Assembly (NCBI RefSeq): GCF_000003815.2
Contig: NC_049984.1
Coordinates: 9,516,398 to 9,580,397, forward strand
Length of the DNA: 64,000 bases
DNA from: Branchiostoma floridae
Taxonomy: Eukaryota; Chordata; Leptocardii; Amphioxiformes; Branchiostomatidae
Direction: 5' to 3'
Notes under the pieces: generated by a model
What the model was told of the DNA's origin: nothing
What the model saw: the letters and a program-made list of their open reading frames with translations, nothing else
Databases searched by the model: none
Made by a program: the position numbers and the translations under genes
Shown here: positions 24,501-37,000 of the stretch, in pieces
Layout of the letters: each line of letters begins with the position of its first letter
Position numbering within the stretch: the first letter of the stretch is position 1

Positions 24501-26894
24501 GACAAGAATTAAGAAGTTTTAACAAACTCAGTACTTATTGTAAAATCAAAAAAGAATTCTGTTTTGAAAAATATCTTTCATCTGTTCAAAACAAATTGTT
24601 TAGAAATGACCGAACGAGACTAAGGATTAGTGCACACACCTTACAAATTGAAAAGGGCCGACACTACAACATACCAGCCAATGAGAGACTTTGTCCCACA
24701 TGCCATAATGACATAGAAAATGAATTTCATTTTGTAATGGATTGTCCGACTTATGAAGAAGAACGTCAAAAGTTATTTCAAAATATTGTATGTAAGTCCG
24801 AAATTGTACTGCCACATGCTAGGTCAGAGGTATTCCATTTGATATTATCATGTCCTGTTCATATATCTGCCTATGTTGGCCAATTTATTTACAACTCATT
24901 GCAAAAACGAGATAATGCTTTATGATACTCACTAGATTGTTTATACTGTTATATTATATTACATTAGTTGTTAGTTATTTGTATTAGTATATAGTTGTTC
25001 ACATTGCCATACATTGTAACTGTTACAATTGTTGCGCAATAAAGTTCTTCTTCATAAAAACTCACTGTAACAGTGAGTCTGTTTCTCTCTGCTATCTGTT
25101 GTGTGATCATGATGTAAAGATAGTTGTGAATTGAAAAGGACTGATACACACCCCAGTCAGTCATGCCATGGTCTGATGTGAACACATAGGCTGTCTGACC
25201 ATCATGTTGGAAAAACTCTTCCAACAGTCCAACTGTCTTCTGTATCCCAGCATCCACCATACGGATGTTCTCTAGATATTCACTGAAATACAGAAATACA
25301 AGTTTGACAGAATCACAAAAATGCACGTTAAAAGCGCCATTTTCTGCTGCAAATTGAGATGATCTCTACTTCAACAAAGCATGTTCTTACTTTGACATGG
25401 GTCTGTAGGCATGACCACTGGTGTCAATCCCCAACAGGTGTAAGAACAGTACCACTCTGCTCTGCTGCAGGGATCCTCCAAGAGTCTCATTATTATGGGC
25501 TTCCTGCAGGAATGCCTATGGTGGAAAATTGCATGTGTAAATCAAAGTACTCTGCAATGTTCCTAGTCCAGAGTACAATGGTATGTACTAATTGTCATAA
25601 CAAGAAAGTAGATGCAATTACAGACTGATCTCACCTCCACCCTCTCAAACACCCAGTTGTCCAGTTTTCCTGGGTCAGAGTCTGCAAAGTCCTCCTCCTC
25701 AGAACTGTACATGTAGGTGTGCACATGGTCACCTGTTGCACCTGTTTGAACAAGGGTGGAATGTCAAAAAGCAAGACAATGTCAACAGTAAGGATGCAAA
25801 TCTTAAGCATTATTCCCTGGCAAAGCTACTTACCTTTGATCCACTATTGTGATCATGATAAGATACAACAGCCTTAAGACCTTGTCTGTCTTTTTCAGGC
25901 ACTTACCTTTGGCAAACATAGGCAGGATGTCAGGGCTTCCCCAGGCCCATGTCTCTTGGCTCTGATTAAATACTGAGTCAAACTCCACTGGATTCTCCTT
26001 CCAACCTGAAAACACATTCATAGTTATGTTATATACAGAGCAGGAATGCGAAACTACAAGTAAGATATACAGGATTACTAAAACAACTGGTGATGAACAA
26101 GAATAACTTGCATAACATAGAGGCAACTGCTCTGTAAACAATATACACTGTCGACGAGCATATATTTTAAGCATGCAAGTAAACGTCTGTAAAGTGAGGT
26201 TTCCGCACTAGTACAGTTATTTTGATCATCTGTATTGTCATTCTCGTATAGGACTGTTTAGCCACAGTTGACGCTGTAGGGCTGATATATTAGGATTTTA
26301 CCAAGGTCAATATTGACCAAAGGAGGCCATATATATTTTGATCATTGAAAATGTCCTTGCAACCATAACCAACCTTTAGCCACTGCACTGACATCTTCGT
26401 AGAAGCCAGCTATGAGAGCCACATGGCCTGGCCTCGACTCTGTCGGTACTCGAGTATGGGACACTCCCCAGGTGCCTCTGGTCTGAATGATATCCCTACG
26501 AAAGGTTCATGTACAGTGAAGTGATGAATATTAATAAAGGTAAAGACAAAATCCTGGACAGAATATGTGGGCATACATCTCCACAAGTTGTAACAGGTTG
26601 TGCAACTAGATGTACATTAATGAAAGTCTAATTTAACGTACTGTCAGAGACTGTTTCATTGATGTAACTTTACCTGAGATATGGTGCCCTTGTCTGTCCA
26701 TGTTTGTCCAGCTCGAAGAATCGGTCAGCACGAAGTCCGTCTCCTACAAACAGCACCAGCCTCTTGGCAGGGGGTGGGGCGGGGGTGGAGTGTGGGGTCA
26801 TACCATGCACCAGGGGGGAGGTGAAGTAGATGTCAAAGATGGAGGCAAAATAGATGACGTGGACAGAAAGAGCACCCAGAAAAAACAGCAACAT
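12942..26894 (-). CDS. PIGN: GPI ethanolamine phosphate transferase 1 (PIG-N), 31 coding exons
   Basis: Minus-strand exons start at 26894 (ATG), 26495, 26005, 25741, 25515, 25282, 23804, 23484, 23276, 22863, 22637, 22451, 21778, 21500, 20168, 19205, 18889, 18393, 18104, 17859, 17675, 17367, 16831, 16475, 16185, 15815, 15447, 14961, 14043, 13260 and 13065-12942. All phases agree, giving 938 codons (human about 931). The enzyme adds ethanolamine phosphate to the first mannose of the GPI anchor in the ER. The N-terminal membrane anchor is followed by [39 protein letters not shown] and [19 protein letters not shown], the metal and phosphate site of this alkaline-phosphatase-type fold. A multi-span C-terminal membrane region follows. 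Oddities: an AT-AC U12 intron (16728-16476), and an in-frame TGA at 13227-13225 (codon 892) where the family has Trp in GSWLDIGTSISHYV. Taken at face value, the last 46 residues are lost. Confidence 0.93.
13225..13227 (-). other. PIGN: In-frame TGA in the penultimate PIGN exon
   Basis: Exon 13260-13208 reads [11 protein letters not shown]-stop-LEIGT. The preceding exon ends in phase 0, and the following exon completes the split Ser codon to give [11 protein letters not shown], so the frame is fixed on both sides. TGG to TGA is a single-base change. It could be a sequencing error, a null or hypomorphic allele, or a leaky stop (TGA followed by C). Confidence 0.85.
13389..13862. mobile_element. 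MITE with TA target duplication in a PIGN intron
   Basis: Inverted ends: CTGTTAAACCTGCCC.. at the left and ..GGGCAGGTTTGACTG at the right, flanked by TA (13387-13388 and 13863-13864). The interior is rich in GGTCG/CGACC motifs. No coding capacity was seen. It sits between the penultimate PIGN exon and the exon ending at 14001. Confidence 0.7.
14106..14586 (-). mobile_element. tRNA-derived SINE
   Basis: On the minus strand the element starts with a tRNA-like head. A-box-like TAGCACAGTGG is at 14577-14567, and a perfect B-box GGTTCGAATCC at 14533-14523. It runs through about 390 bp of body and ends in an A15 tail (T run at 14107-14121 on the + strand). The head cannot fold as a complete functional tRNA gene and is followed by unrelated body sequence, so this is a SINE copy in a PIGN intron. 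Confidence 0.8.
18480..18775. repeat. Minisatellite array 1, 43-bp period, RE1-like core
   Basis: About six units in a PIGN intron. The clean part repeats with a 43-bp period (18601 to 18644). Each unit contains ATTCAGCACCAAGGA(A/C)AGG followed by CACAATGTG. One copy (18562-18578) fits the REST/NRSF consensus NTYAGMRCCNNRGMSAG without mismatch. Three copies differ by one base (GGAAAG for GGACAG). Confidence 0.85.
19329..19743. mobile_element. 415-bp foldback MITE with TA target duplication
   Basis: The ends are inverted: GCCTGGAATCCAGCCGTA.. and ..ACGGCTGGATTCCAGGC, flanked by TA (19327-19328, 19744-19745). Pairing continues inward through GTGCTTTGGTCGCT and the CTTCCTG..TGGCATTCGTTA block, giving arms of about 75 bp. 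There is no coding capacity. It lies in a PIGN intron. Confidence 0.8.
20260..21349. mobile_element. 1.09-kb TIR element with 6-bp target duplication (AAAAGG)
   Basis: Direct repeats AAAAGG at 20254-20259 and 21350-21355 flank inverted ends about 90 bp long (left ACACCCTCACACTCAGGG.., right ..CCCTGAGTGTGAGGGTGT). The arms share the block CCTAACGATATCA and the CAACTCAGCCACAGAAT stretch. The interior has frames of up to 137 residues (20367-20780) that resemble nothing I know. Superfamily is not assigned; a 6-bp duplication is not typical of the common groups. Confidence 0.85.
21890..22345. repeat. Minisatellite array 2, RE1-like core
   Basis: About nine diverged units of roughly 40-45 bp in a PIGN intron, of the form GATTCAGCACCAAGGACAGG plus CACAATGTGTGGAACTGAT. 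They are the same sequence family as the array at 18.5 kb. Copies at 21961-21977 and 22263-22279 fit the REST/NRSF consensus exactly. Others carry one or two changes. Confidence 0.85.
22992..23199. mobile_element. Short MITE (CTGTAAATGCAG family), copy 1
   Basis: Ends CTGTAAATGCAGAAATG.. and ..ACATGTATTTACAG, flanked by TA on both sides. The inside carries GCGGTGG and CCACCGCGAAC blocks that pair. The same family recurs at 43779-43965. Confidence 0.75.
23885..24115 (+). mobile_element. Degenerate SINE copy
   Basis: Contains a B-box-like GAGTTTGATCC (about 23918) followed by GGCACTTTACATGACTTACTTCACT. That block is shared with the SINE at 14.1-14.6 kb and in part with 60.1 kb. No poly-A tail is seen; it abuts the LINE fragment. 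Confidence 0.5.
24140..25050 (+). mobile_element. 5'-truncated LINE (non-LTR retrotransposon) 3' end
   Basis: Frames 24159-24512 and 24596-24925 are two pieces of one C-terminal reverse-transcriptase region, broken by a frame change between them. The first holds [29 protein letters not shown], typical of the post-RT region of CR1/L2-like LINEs. The second holds [16 protein letters not shown] and the zinc-knuckle [20 protein letters not shown]. The element ends near an AATAAAG. It is inserted opposite to PIGN in its intron between exons 23804 and 25152. Confidence 0.8.
24159..24925 (+). pseudogene. LINE ORF2 C-terminal remnant, frameshifted
   Basis: This is the coding part of the LINE fragment described for 24140-25050. 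It keeps the CxxC..H..C zinc-binding knuckle but lacks the endonuclease and RT catalytic core. A stop after GDKN and a shift to another frame show that it is dead. Confidence 0.75.
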
Positions 26895-28001
26895 GTTGTC
26901 GTTGCTACTTCCTGGTTCTGTGGAATTAGATGAAAATTGCTTTGTTTACAGCTGACCTCCATGCAAAACTTATCAGATGAGTCATCATTATCAGCGTGTC
27001 TCAATCAAGTATGTCTGAAAAAAGTTAGGTTGACTTTCAGCTGAAAGTAAAATTTATCTACGATATAACAATAAATGATGTTTAACAAACAAAACAAACG
27101 ATATTTGTTCTATGCCAGTGGACAAATATTACATGAACTGCATTATTTTTTATAATCCCTTTGTTTTGGTATTGTACAACTGAATAATTTCTGAACTATT
27201 GTGAGACCTTAGACCCTGTCGGAGAATGGAGGCCTCCAATGAGGTTTTAACAAGCCTTTTGTTGCTTACTAACTCGATATATGAAGCTAGACAAGTAACG
27301 TTATGACTGGTGTCATAGTTGTTTCAGACTGTTCATACTACACGTAACAAAATTAGCCTAATCAGTTCATACTTCATCGCCTACAACGTTGGAAGAGTGA
27401 CAAGTACATCAGATGCAACGCACCACATATATGAAAGCTTCCCCTGATGATAGAAGAGGTGTAAAGGTCTGATAACAGGTGGACAGGTGTTTCCAGGTGC
27501 AGTCTTCACATTCAAGATGGCCGCTTCTCGTTGGGCATGAAATCTCGCGGGCGCTGCCGAGACTAGACCACAAACACACGCACACGACACCTGAGTCACA
27601 GTACAAAATAAAAATCCACCATTAATAGAGGCATATAGATTAATAAATCATAAAAACAATATTTTTGTATGGCAGTTGACGAAATAAAAGATGCAATAAT
27701 CATTTATTCATCCCTTACACACTGGACGAAGTAATACCAAATGTGCTTGGTTGTGGTCTTCTGGGAATACTTACTTGAGGGTGTGGTGGAGTATACAGAG
27801 ATATGTGTTTTCCACCATGTACCTATGTATCATTTCATCTTAGCTCCAGTAACTAGAGTATCGTATGAGATAGGAAGTGAATATTAAGAGACTTTTGCAA
27901 CTGTCCATACTTGAATGCAAGCCGGATCTACTCCAGTCATTGTACCGTTACTAGAAACTCCATACATAGCCTTTAAAATCAGCTGACTTCCCAAGTTCAA
28001 A
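26895..28001. promoter_or_regulatory. Divergent promoter region PIGN / RELCH
   Basis: This 1.1 kb separates the two start codons. A GC-richer segment at about 27480-27600 holds CAAGATGGCCGC (27513-27524, YY1-like) and ATCTCGCGGGCGC (close to the TCTCGCGAGA promoter motif). The likely PIGN 5' UTR exon may lie here but cannot be fixed. RELCH starts in CAAAATGGCGACC, again YY1-like. Confidence 0.5.
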
Positions 28002-31000
28002 ATGGCGACCAATCCGTTCATGGAATCGGACACGGAAGACCAAGATTTACCGGGTCCTTTCGACGACACATCGGACAGTATAGACGACAAAAATTCAGAG
28101 ACGATAGACGAGAGTCCAAAGGAGATAACGCTCGACCTCGTGGCTCATAAACTGCTAAAGGAGAAGTTTATTTTGACGGCGCTAGAGCTTCACACGGAGC
28201 TGCTGGAAAGTGGTTGCGAACTGCCGCGACTGAGAGATTTCTTCTCCAACCCAGGAAACTTCGAGACGCAGACGGTCCACACACAGCCATCCTCCAACCT
28301 ACGTGAGTAACCGCTGGTGTCATACACATGTTATGTTTAGCAGGTCGTAAACATCAACAATAACGTCCCACTATACCCCCCGCTGGTTGTGGGAGGGGCA
28401 CACTGTTACATGTCCTGGTGAGGGGTGGAGATGTTTACTTTTATCACGAAAGCGTAAACCGTATCAAGAGTCACTCGAAAATGTACACATCTACACTCTA
28501 CATTCATCATAGGTATTTGTGGATGTATTTGGGTCAAGTTTGTTTTACTAGTGTACATTATTGCTACATTCGGGGCTTTGTCATAATCCAATAATTTTGG
28601 TCAATGTAGAGCGAAATATTGGCAGTGAGTGAGGTCTACAATTTGTTACAGAAGATGATTAACATTCTTATGATTATATCGCTTTTATATAGCTTAAGTT
28701 AACTATATTTCTACAGTTACTATCAACATCATTAGATGATTAACCTATATATTAAAAAAAATAACACATTAGTGACTAACCAAACCAAACATAGTGAGGC
28801 CAAAGTTTATTAGTTTAGTCTACATATAATTTGCTTTACCTGCATTCTTATCCAGATCATTCCCATTGACCTACTTCTGAAGATTAGTACAAAACTCGAG
28901 GAATGAAAGCTTGAAATTAATATTAACTAATATTAACCAATTTGTAACTCCAAAATATGATACATGCACATGATAGAATGATGTCTTCTGATTGCTGTAT
29001 ACAGGTAGTTTGTTTTATTCTTCAATAAACTATAATTCAGTAACTGAGAATGCTATTTGGCGATGGTTTGTTGCCAATGCAATTTAGTATTAAGCAATAA
29101 CATGAGAAGACTAAAATGTAATTAATCTTTGCCAACTTTTGGAGCGTGGTTAGCCAATATGTAATTGGCATAACCTTGCATTGGATTCTGGCATAACAGA
29201 GGGGAGTCGAGATTGGCAAGCCCAGTCTGTAGCTTGTTAGCAACCAGAGAAGACATAATGGTTTGCAGAATAGCCTCCAATTCCAAAGTCCCTCTACAAA
29301 TGTGTGGTGGCTAAGCAGATTAAAATGATTGAGAATTCCAAATTCAACATCAATGGGTTTTAGGTCTAGACAAATTTCATCCTTCCTTGAGATCTGTACA
29401 TCATAAAAGCTACAATGTATTATTGGGATTGGATTTTGTCAATAGTGTCTAAGGTACCCCAGGAAGAAATTGAAACTAGTATGGATTATGTGTCAGACTC
29501 CAGAGAAGTAAGGATCACTAACATGCCCTGGAGAGCAGTATCTGTAACCCTCCCGACCTAGAAATGTCCAATAGATATATTGGAAAAACTATCTTTGTGA
29601 AATCTATTCCAATGGGACTTGTGTTGTGGAATGGAAATGGAAAACCACAGGATGCAATAACGAGATTTTCTGCTCTTCTCTGGATCTGCAAAATTACTCC
29701 TTGCTTTCTAAAACTGATAGATCAATATGGACATTGGAGCTGTAGGAAGGCTGTAATGAATTGATTTCCAAATCTGCTCTTCTTTAATCTTGTTCCTAGG
29801 AGGCTGGAAGATTGGATTTCCCCTGTGGGTACCCACCTGTGTTAGATTAACCTTGAATAGAATATAACTCAGGACAGGAACAAACGTTACAAAGTGAATG
29901 TGATTCCCTGTTTGGGACTGTTGCCCAGACTATAACTCATGTAGCAGACAAGATTCAATTGTTATTCCTTGGCTCTTGTTAGCTGGTAAATGATTATTTT
30001 GTAAAATTCTGAAAACCAGCTCAAACTTTTAAGTCAAATATACTTAAGTTGATTTTGAAAATTACCATCTGTTTGATATAAAATGTAGCATATTTCATAT
30101 GAATAAATGTGTTCATTGTCTCCCCACAGACCGCACATCCAGTGAACAAACATTTGACTCTTTGGACTTTGCACGTTACTCAGATGATGGAGCCAATCAG
30201 ACAGATGAGAGAGTGGCAGGTAATGTACTTCAGAAGTTTATTTCTTAATATATATCTCCTATAGGTCATTCTTCAAATACTGTGAAGCCTGTAACTTAAT
30301 ATGTTTTGAAATTGCTGCGTGGATTGGAAAATAAGTAAAAAAATACATTCACCTAAAAAAAATCCATAAGGGTAATTTGGTTTTCAAGACTTCAATTTCC
30401 TGGTCATTTGTTATGTTTTAAAAATTGTCCTTGACCTTCCTGCAATTTCAATATCACAAAAGCCCTGATCAGAATACTTAAACCAGTTGTTCAGCTTTGG
30501 TTCAACAGAAGTTCCTCTGGTATGTAGTAAAAATAAAGGATTATTCTCCTCATTACTTCCCAAAGCTCGTAACTGCTTTGAGCCTGCTGCTTTCCTTTCT
30601 GTGTAATTGATTGACCAGTGACTCCCTGCAGACTCTGAAACTACCTCTCTGCATACGACCTTCCAACTAACCTCCAAGCAGCATTATGGTAGCCTTGAAA
30701 GTCTCTACAGCAGAGATGTCAGATTCTGTTGGCAGGTCCATTATGTGTCTAAGACCTTACAGACCTCTCTGTTAGTGCTCATGTCAAAGTCAGCTTGTAT
30801 ATGGAATAAATGTGATAACTTCTCCAGACGCAATGCTATAAAATAAAACACTTGGGATGACATAAAACATTTTCCCACCTTCATTCTTCTAAATGCCTTT
30901 CTAACATCATAAATCGCAATGAGTCCCTTTCTAGATTAGTGCATAACTGATTGGCCAATGAGTCATTGATGCTGTGTTTAGAATCTTGGGTCAATATTTT

Positions 31001-34000
31001 TATCACCACCAATGAGTGGTGGGCCTGGCCATAAAAGTTTTACCCGAATATCTTCGAGATTTGTTTGCATATTTTGATTTATTAGCCACTTTCCAGTAAT
31101 GAACTTATCAGAGAGAACAGGACATTTTTTGAACTTGGCATGCTATATCTTCCCTCCCAGATACATATGTACTAGTATATCATATGTTGTGCTGTGAGCC
31201 TACCTATGCCTAGTTCAACTCTTATGGCTAATATATATGTACAGTATGATTTGAACTGTGCCTTTGATGTTGTCAGTAAATGATGTGCTGTATCAGGTCT
31301 GTAACCTCCAGGGTAACCAGCCTATCTCCCTGATGTCACCCTGTAGACATGTTGATTAGTTGGCAGCTGTGCACGAGATACCTTCAGAATTACTTATGAA
31401 TAAGTTCACATAAAGGCAATGAGAATGCATTGAGAAAGGAATTGCTTTTCAGAATGATTTTGGGGTAAAAGATGGCCCCTAAGAGAAATATGAGTTGGAG
31501 CCTTTCTGGATGTTTCCAATCAATAACCTTTGGATACTTTTGATTAAATATTCCCATTAGATTTGGTCCAGTTATTTCATTCCAGAGTAATCAATTGAAT
31601 AAATGTCCGAATTTTGATAGTCAAACACACAATATACAGTTATGCTTGTATTTTCCATCTCTAAATGTATGTCCATAAAGTTGGCAATTCCTATCTTTAT
31701 ACCCTCTCATATGATTGCATGACTCCAGTCAATGTCAATTTTTTTCCTATTTGCAGTACGTTGTACTCAAAGTTTTCATCCCCCTCTGATTTCAGTGTTG
31801 GAGTTTGAGCTACGAAAGGCCAAGGAGACAATCAAGGGACTACGGGCCAACCTGACAGAGGCAGCAGGTTTATATACTTATATGGCATTGAAAATAGAAT
31901 TAATTTTTTCTGTGAGATATTTCCTATGAAGTTGTAATGAAAAACAAGTATGAATTTAAAAGTACAAATTGTGGGAAATATTCTGCTTTTAGAAGTAGTG
32001 AATGGCATGGCAGCATTTAGTTTATCCTTGCCTTAAGTGGTATAGAACCTTAAGAATAAAAGTCTCTATGCCATTACAGAAACAGACATCCCATCCCCCA
32101 TGGCCACTGATGGGCAGAAGACAGAGACTCAGCAGGCATCTTCTAAGGAGGTAGTTTTGTATAATTGCTACCGGTAAAAGATTGATTGGTGAACATAATA
32201 GTGGAAACAGATTGCCAAATCAGATTGAGAAAACAAATTAAGTTTGACTGGAAGTTCAATTCAGAAAATCTAAATCAGAAAGTATAGAATGAATTTTGCA
32301 TGTTACAATGTATGAATAACTCTTCTTGCCTTGATGCTTCTAGCAATATATTTTATTGGTAGTGTTGTTTTATGAGCAATATCAATAAGGTAGCCACACG
32401 AATCATCTACATTCCTTATTATATTCACCCTGTGCTATGTAGTCCTTTCTGCCTTATCCATAACATACAAGTTATCTGCCTGTAGGAGCCAGTGAAGCCA
32501 CATGAGAAGCGAGCGCTGAATTTCCTGGTGAATGAGTACCTCCTGAAGCAGGACTTCAAGCTCACCTCCATAACCTTCTCTGATGAGTGTGAGGACCAGG
32601 TGAGTGCTGTCTTCAACAGGGCTATCTCCAGATTTACAGTTATTTTCTGTTCCATGCAGTATTTCCATAATTTTTATGTGAAGTTCAGATTTTTGTCTTT
32701 CCACAGGGATGAACCGGGTGAAAATTTATCTGTTCTTTAAAGCGCGTTTCCTGAATGTCCTTATGGATGGTTGGAATTTAGTCTTGTACCCTTAAGCTTT
32801 ATATAGTCATCGCTAAGTCTAGGTTTAGTCATAATTTAAAAAAATAAGTGATCCGGCGTACCATGATACGCCGTGCCGTGCCATGCCGTGATCCTAGCCA
32901 TAGTTGTTCAAAGTTAGATCGAGATGTGGCAAACTCTTCATGTATGCATCTTAACTGTCACAGGACTTTGAAGACTGGGACGACGTAGGGCTCAACATGC
33001 CGCAGCCACCAGATGTCCTGCATTTGTACCGGGACTACGGGAGCCACGTGGCGCCGACGCTGGACGTACGGGACTTCGGGTGTGGGGAGGACGTTGTGGA
33101 GGTGGAAGAGCCGGAGGATGACCAGGATCTGGAGAAAATCCAGGAACTAGAAGAGGAAAAGGAAAGACTGGTAATGGACATCTCTCTGACATTTCTGTTC
33201 GTGAGACTTGAAAGAAACTTAGTTTGGAAAGCCGTATTTCCATTGTATCCTAATTCAAGGATTTTTTTGTTTGTTCTCATATTAGAGTTGAAGACAAGAA
33301 GATTTTTTGAATGTTATGATTATGGCCAAGGCAATGTCGTCATCACTCAGGATTTTAAAGATATTAATTTACAAAAAAATAAGATAAAAAAGAAAGTATG
33401 GATAATGTTGTTGAGAAAATTTACCTTTGTTTTTCAGGATGCTGAGATTATAGCATTAGGGGATCAAATAGCATCACTTAAGGAGGAAAACGATTCACTT
33501 TTAGGACATGTTGCAACATTAGAACGGTGAGTTCTTATACCTATTTATTGTAGGATGATGTGTAAATCAGAGCAAAGCAAAGATTTGTGTTAGTCTACTG
33601 TTTTTGCATTTTATTGGATGCTAGGACTTATACATGTACTCTGCCAAGGTAGAACCATTCCACTTAAGCTGTGGAGACAAAATGGCGCGTGGCCAGCGGA
33701 TGGCCAATTCCTATGTACTGGTCAGGGGGTAGCAGCTGCATTTCTGAGACCCATATTGTTCTGCTATTATCAGTAACTCAATATCAATAGCCATGCATTG
33801 TCAATCACAGAAGCATCAAACACACTCTTGTATGGACTCAAGCGTGTCTTTGCATGGCCTGATTTAAAAGCATCCACAGTTATATGTACATTATTTACAT
33901 GCCACATCTGTTTACTCGGCTATAAACCAAGCCAAATGTGTTAATTACATAATGTCTTAGGCAAGAAGCTTTGTTCTAGCAAGGAAGTTATATAGGCCCC

Positions 34001-37000
34001 TTGGTTCTAGCAAGCGCCATGATGGCTTTATTAAATGTCCTGAAAATGATTGATGGAAGTAGATATACAAAGTTGCAAGTGTATATATATATCTAAAAAA
34101 AGAACACATATTTTGATAATGATTATAGTTTGGTAGATACTCTGAGATTGAACAATTTTCTTCATTTTACCTTACAGAGATATAGAAGCTTTGCAGACTC
34201 CAAAATTCTCCACACCAGTGTCAACACCGAACAAGCAACTTCAAAGACCAGCAGCAGCTTTCGACTTGGACCCAAATGTAGATATTAGGACTCCTCCCAT
34301 TGGCCAGTCTAGCACAAATGAAGACAATCAAGGATCTAGATTAACCAATGGTAGATCAGAAGACAGAACTGAAGCAGATCAGGCTGGTCCTGATGAGTTG
34401 GAGGAGTCGTTACAGGTCACTGTGGGGTCAGAGGGCGTGAGAGACATAACCCTGGATGTTACAGCATCGGAGGGGGAGAGCATGTTACAGGGAGAACTCA
34501 AGAAATGGGACATCCCCAATAGGTCAGTATTGTGTCAGACACCTTCATTCTGTACATTTATTAACTCAATAGTGCCTCGAAGGATGGAATGGTACTAGTA
34601 TTTTGCCTCATCAGAAATTGGAAACAACACACAAACTTTGTAATGGCACGTTTCTATTATTTTCAGAACCTTGTTATTTTCGAAGTGGCTAGTGTTTTAT
34701 TAGCCGTTTCAAAATGTAACTTGTATGCTTGTATAGTACTCTTGTATTTCACAATGTTTTTTTAACATCTTGAAACTGAAAATTAAGATGGATTCGTAAA
34801 CACTGAATCAGATTCATTGAAGTTGATTGTGCAAGTAAGTGTATCTCTAAGACTTTGTCTTTTTTATGTTCCTTTCAGAAAAATGTCAGAAGCATTCCGT
34901 AGGACGTTGATAAGTATGACACAAACTGTAGTGGACAACAGGTTAGGTAGTGAGGTGAGTTTCATATTGTTTTTGGTTCTAATGATTTATAAGGGCTGAT
35001 CCTAGAATTTAAAGGCATTGTTAAGTACATTTTTGTATATGACTAATACTGTCTAGATATTAGCACAGGACATGTCAACCTTATTATAAAAGAAATTTTT
35101 CTTTAAAAGCCATAACTGACATCTATTTTCAACATCTTTGTTTTTGCTCCATACAGGTGTCTAAGATAGCAGGTTCAGGTGAAGGTGTGGTGATGATGCT
35201 GGCCAGGTGTCTCCCACACATCGTACCCAATGTGTTACTTGCCAAGAGAGAGGTATGCTCATCTTAAACCTTGACCTGGTGTTAACCTACACATATACAT
35301 GAAGAGTCATGGTGGTGTTTGGATGGGCCCTGTCTCGTTCAGGAATTGTTTGTAGTAGGGGCTAAGATTAAAGAGACTCTTAACACAACAGTTCTATTTC
35401 CTCCAACCTTGCTTACACATCATTTTACACGCTTTATGTTCGGAACTGCATCTGTAAGCAGTGACATCTGTAGCTGCTGTTCAATGTGAATCAGTCAGAG
35501 TTGCACTGAGAAAGGTGACAGACGATCACTGAAACATTCATGTAAATAAAGGAATGGTTGTTTAAAGAAGAGTCTCAATGACTTACCAACCTGATGAAAC
35601 TGTTCACATTGTCAGGGTTGGATTATACATTGATTTATGGTCTATAATTTTTTTTAAATGACCTCGTAGTTGTTTTAGAATTGGTATTGATTACTCTAAA
35701 CTGTGTTACTACAGGAACTGATCCCACTGATCCTGTGTACAGTAGCACTTCACCCTGATGCAAAGGAGAGAGACAAACTCCTGCACATCCTCTTCAACCT
35801 CATCAAGAGACCTGATGAGGAGCAGAGGTAGGAATAGGCTCTCAGATATGTAATAAGAAAGATGAAGGACCACAATGCTTGACAGGACAATAACTCAAAG
35901 GTAGAAAGTATAACTATAGAAATGGAAACCAGGAATATGGTGCTTCACTCAAGCTGATTGTCCACTATTATTTTTTGGCGTGAAACATGTTTGTGGTTGT
36001 TTTATTACAGGCAGATGATCCTGAATGGATGTGTGACGTTTGCTGAGCATGTGGGTCAGGAGCGGGTGGAGACAGAACTGCTGCCACAGTGTTGGGAACA
36101 GGTCAGGGGCAGAAACTGTCTAACATAAAACACATCATTCTGCTCATCTATCCCCACTACATGTATCACTGAATTTGAATTCATCAGATGATAATTAGTC
36201 TTATTTTCCCTTATGTTCCCTTAACATTTACACTGTGGAATATTACAGATCAATCATAAATATGAAGAGAGAAGACTACTAGTGGCTGAGGCCTGTGGAA
36301 CTTTGGCTCCATTCTTACCGGTAAGTTCTTCATCTTTAATGTGGTTGAACTTTGATACATTAACAGTATATCATTACCTTGTAATGTATGACTGAAAGTT
36401 CTGGAAAAGCTGTGGTGCAACATTGTTGCTGCTCTTGTATGTACAGTTAACTCAAGGCCAGATTGCTTTTTGCTGTTTGTGTGTGCGTGTCGCATGTGAG
36501 AGTCTTGATTTTGGAAGCATTACTCTGCTATAATACTTGTGAGTGATCTGTCAGTTTGATGATCTTGAGTAAGAAGCGTTTGTCCTGTCTCCCACCAGAG
36601 TGAGATCCGCAGCTCCCTGGTGCTGTCCATGCTGCAGCAGATGCTGTCAGACGACAAGTCTGATCTGGTGCGAGAGTCGGTGGCAAAGAGCCTGGGGCTC
36701 ATCACTGCCTATATAGATGATGTAGACAAGTACTCACAGGTAGGAAGGATTGGACAGGCCTTACTAGTATCTGAAACTCACACTAAACAAAGCACATATC
36801 TGTTTGAAGGTCAAACACATTTACTAATGAACTTAACACACAGGAAACCCAGAGAAAAGAGTCATTTCCCAAAACAAGTTGTTAGTACCTATACCCAAGG
36901 GGCTCTGATACACGAATAATTTTCAAGTATCTTTGTCGTAAGACTCGTGTAATTATTCAAAGCATGTTTTTTTGTTTTATACAATTCATGTATACCTTCT

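Noticed and set aside
35440-35600. Possible retroelement 3' end (CACTGAGAAAGGTGACAGAC..AATAAAGG)
   Set aside because: Resembles common repeat tails, but no element ends or coding remnant can be shown.
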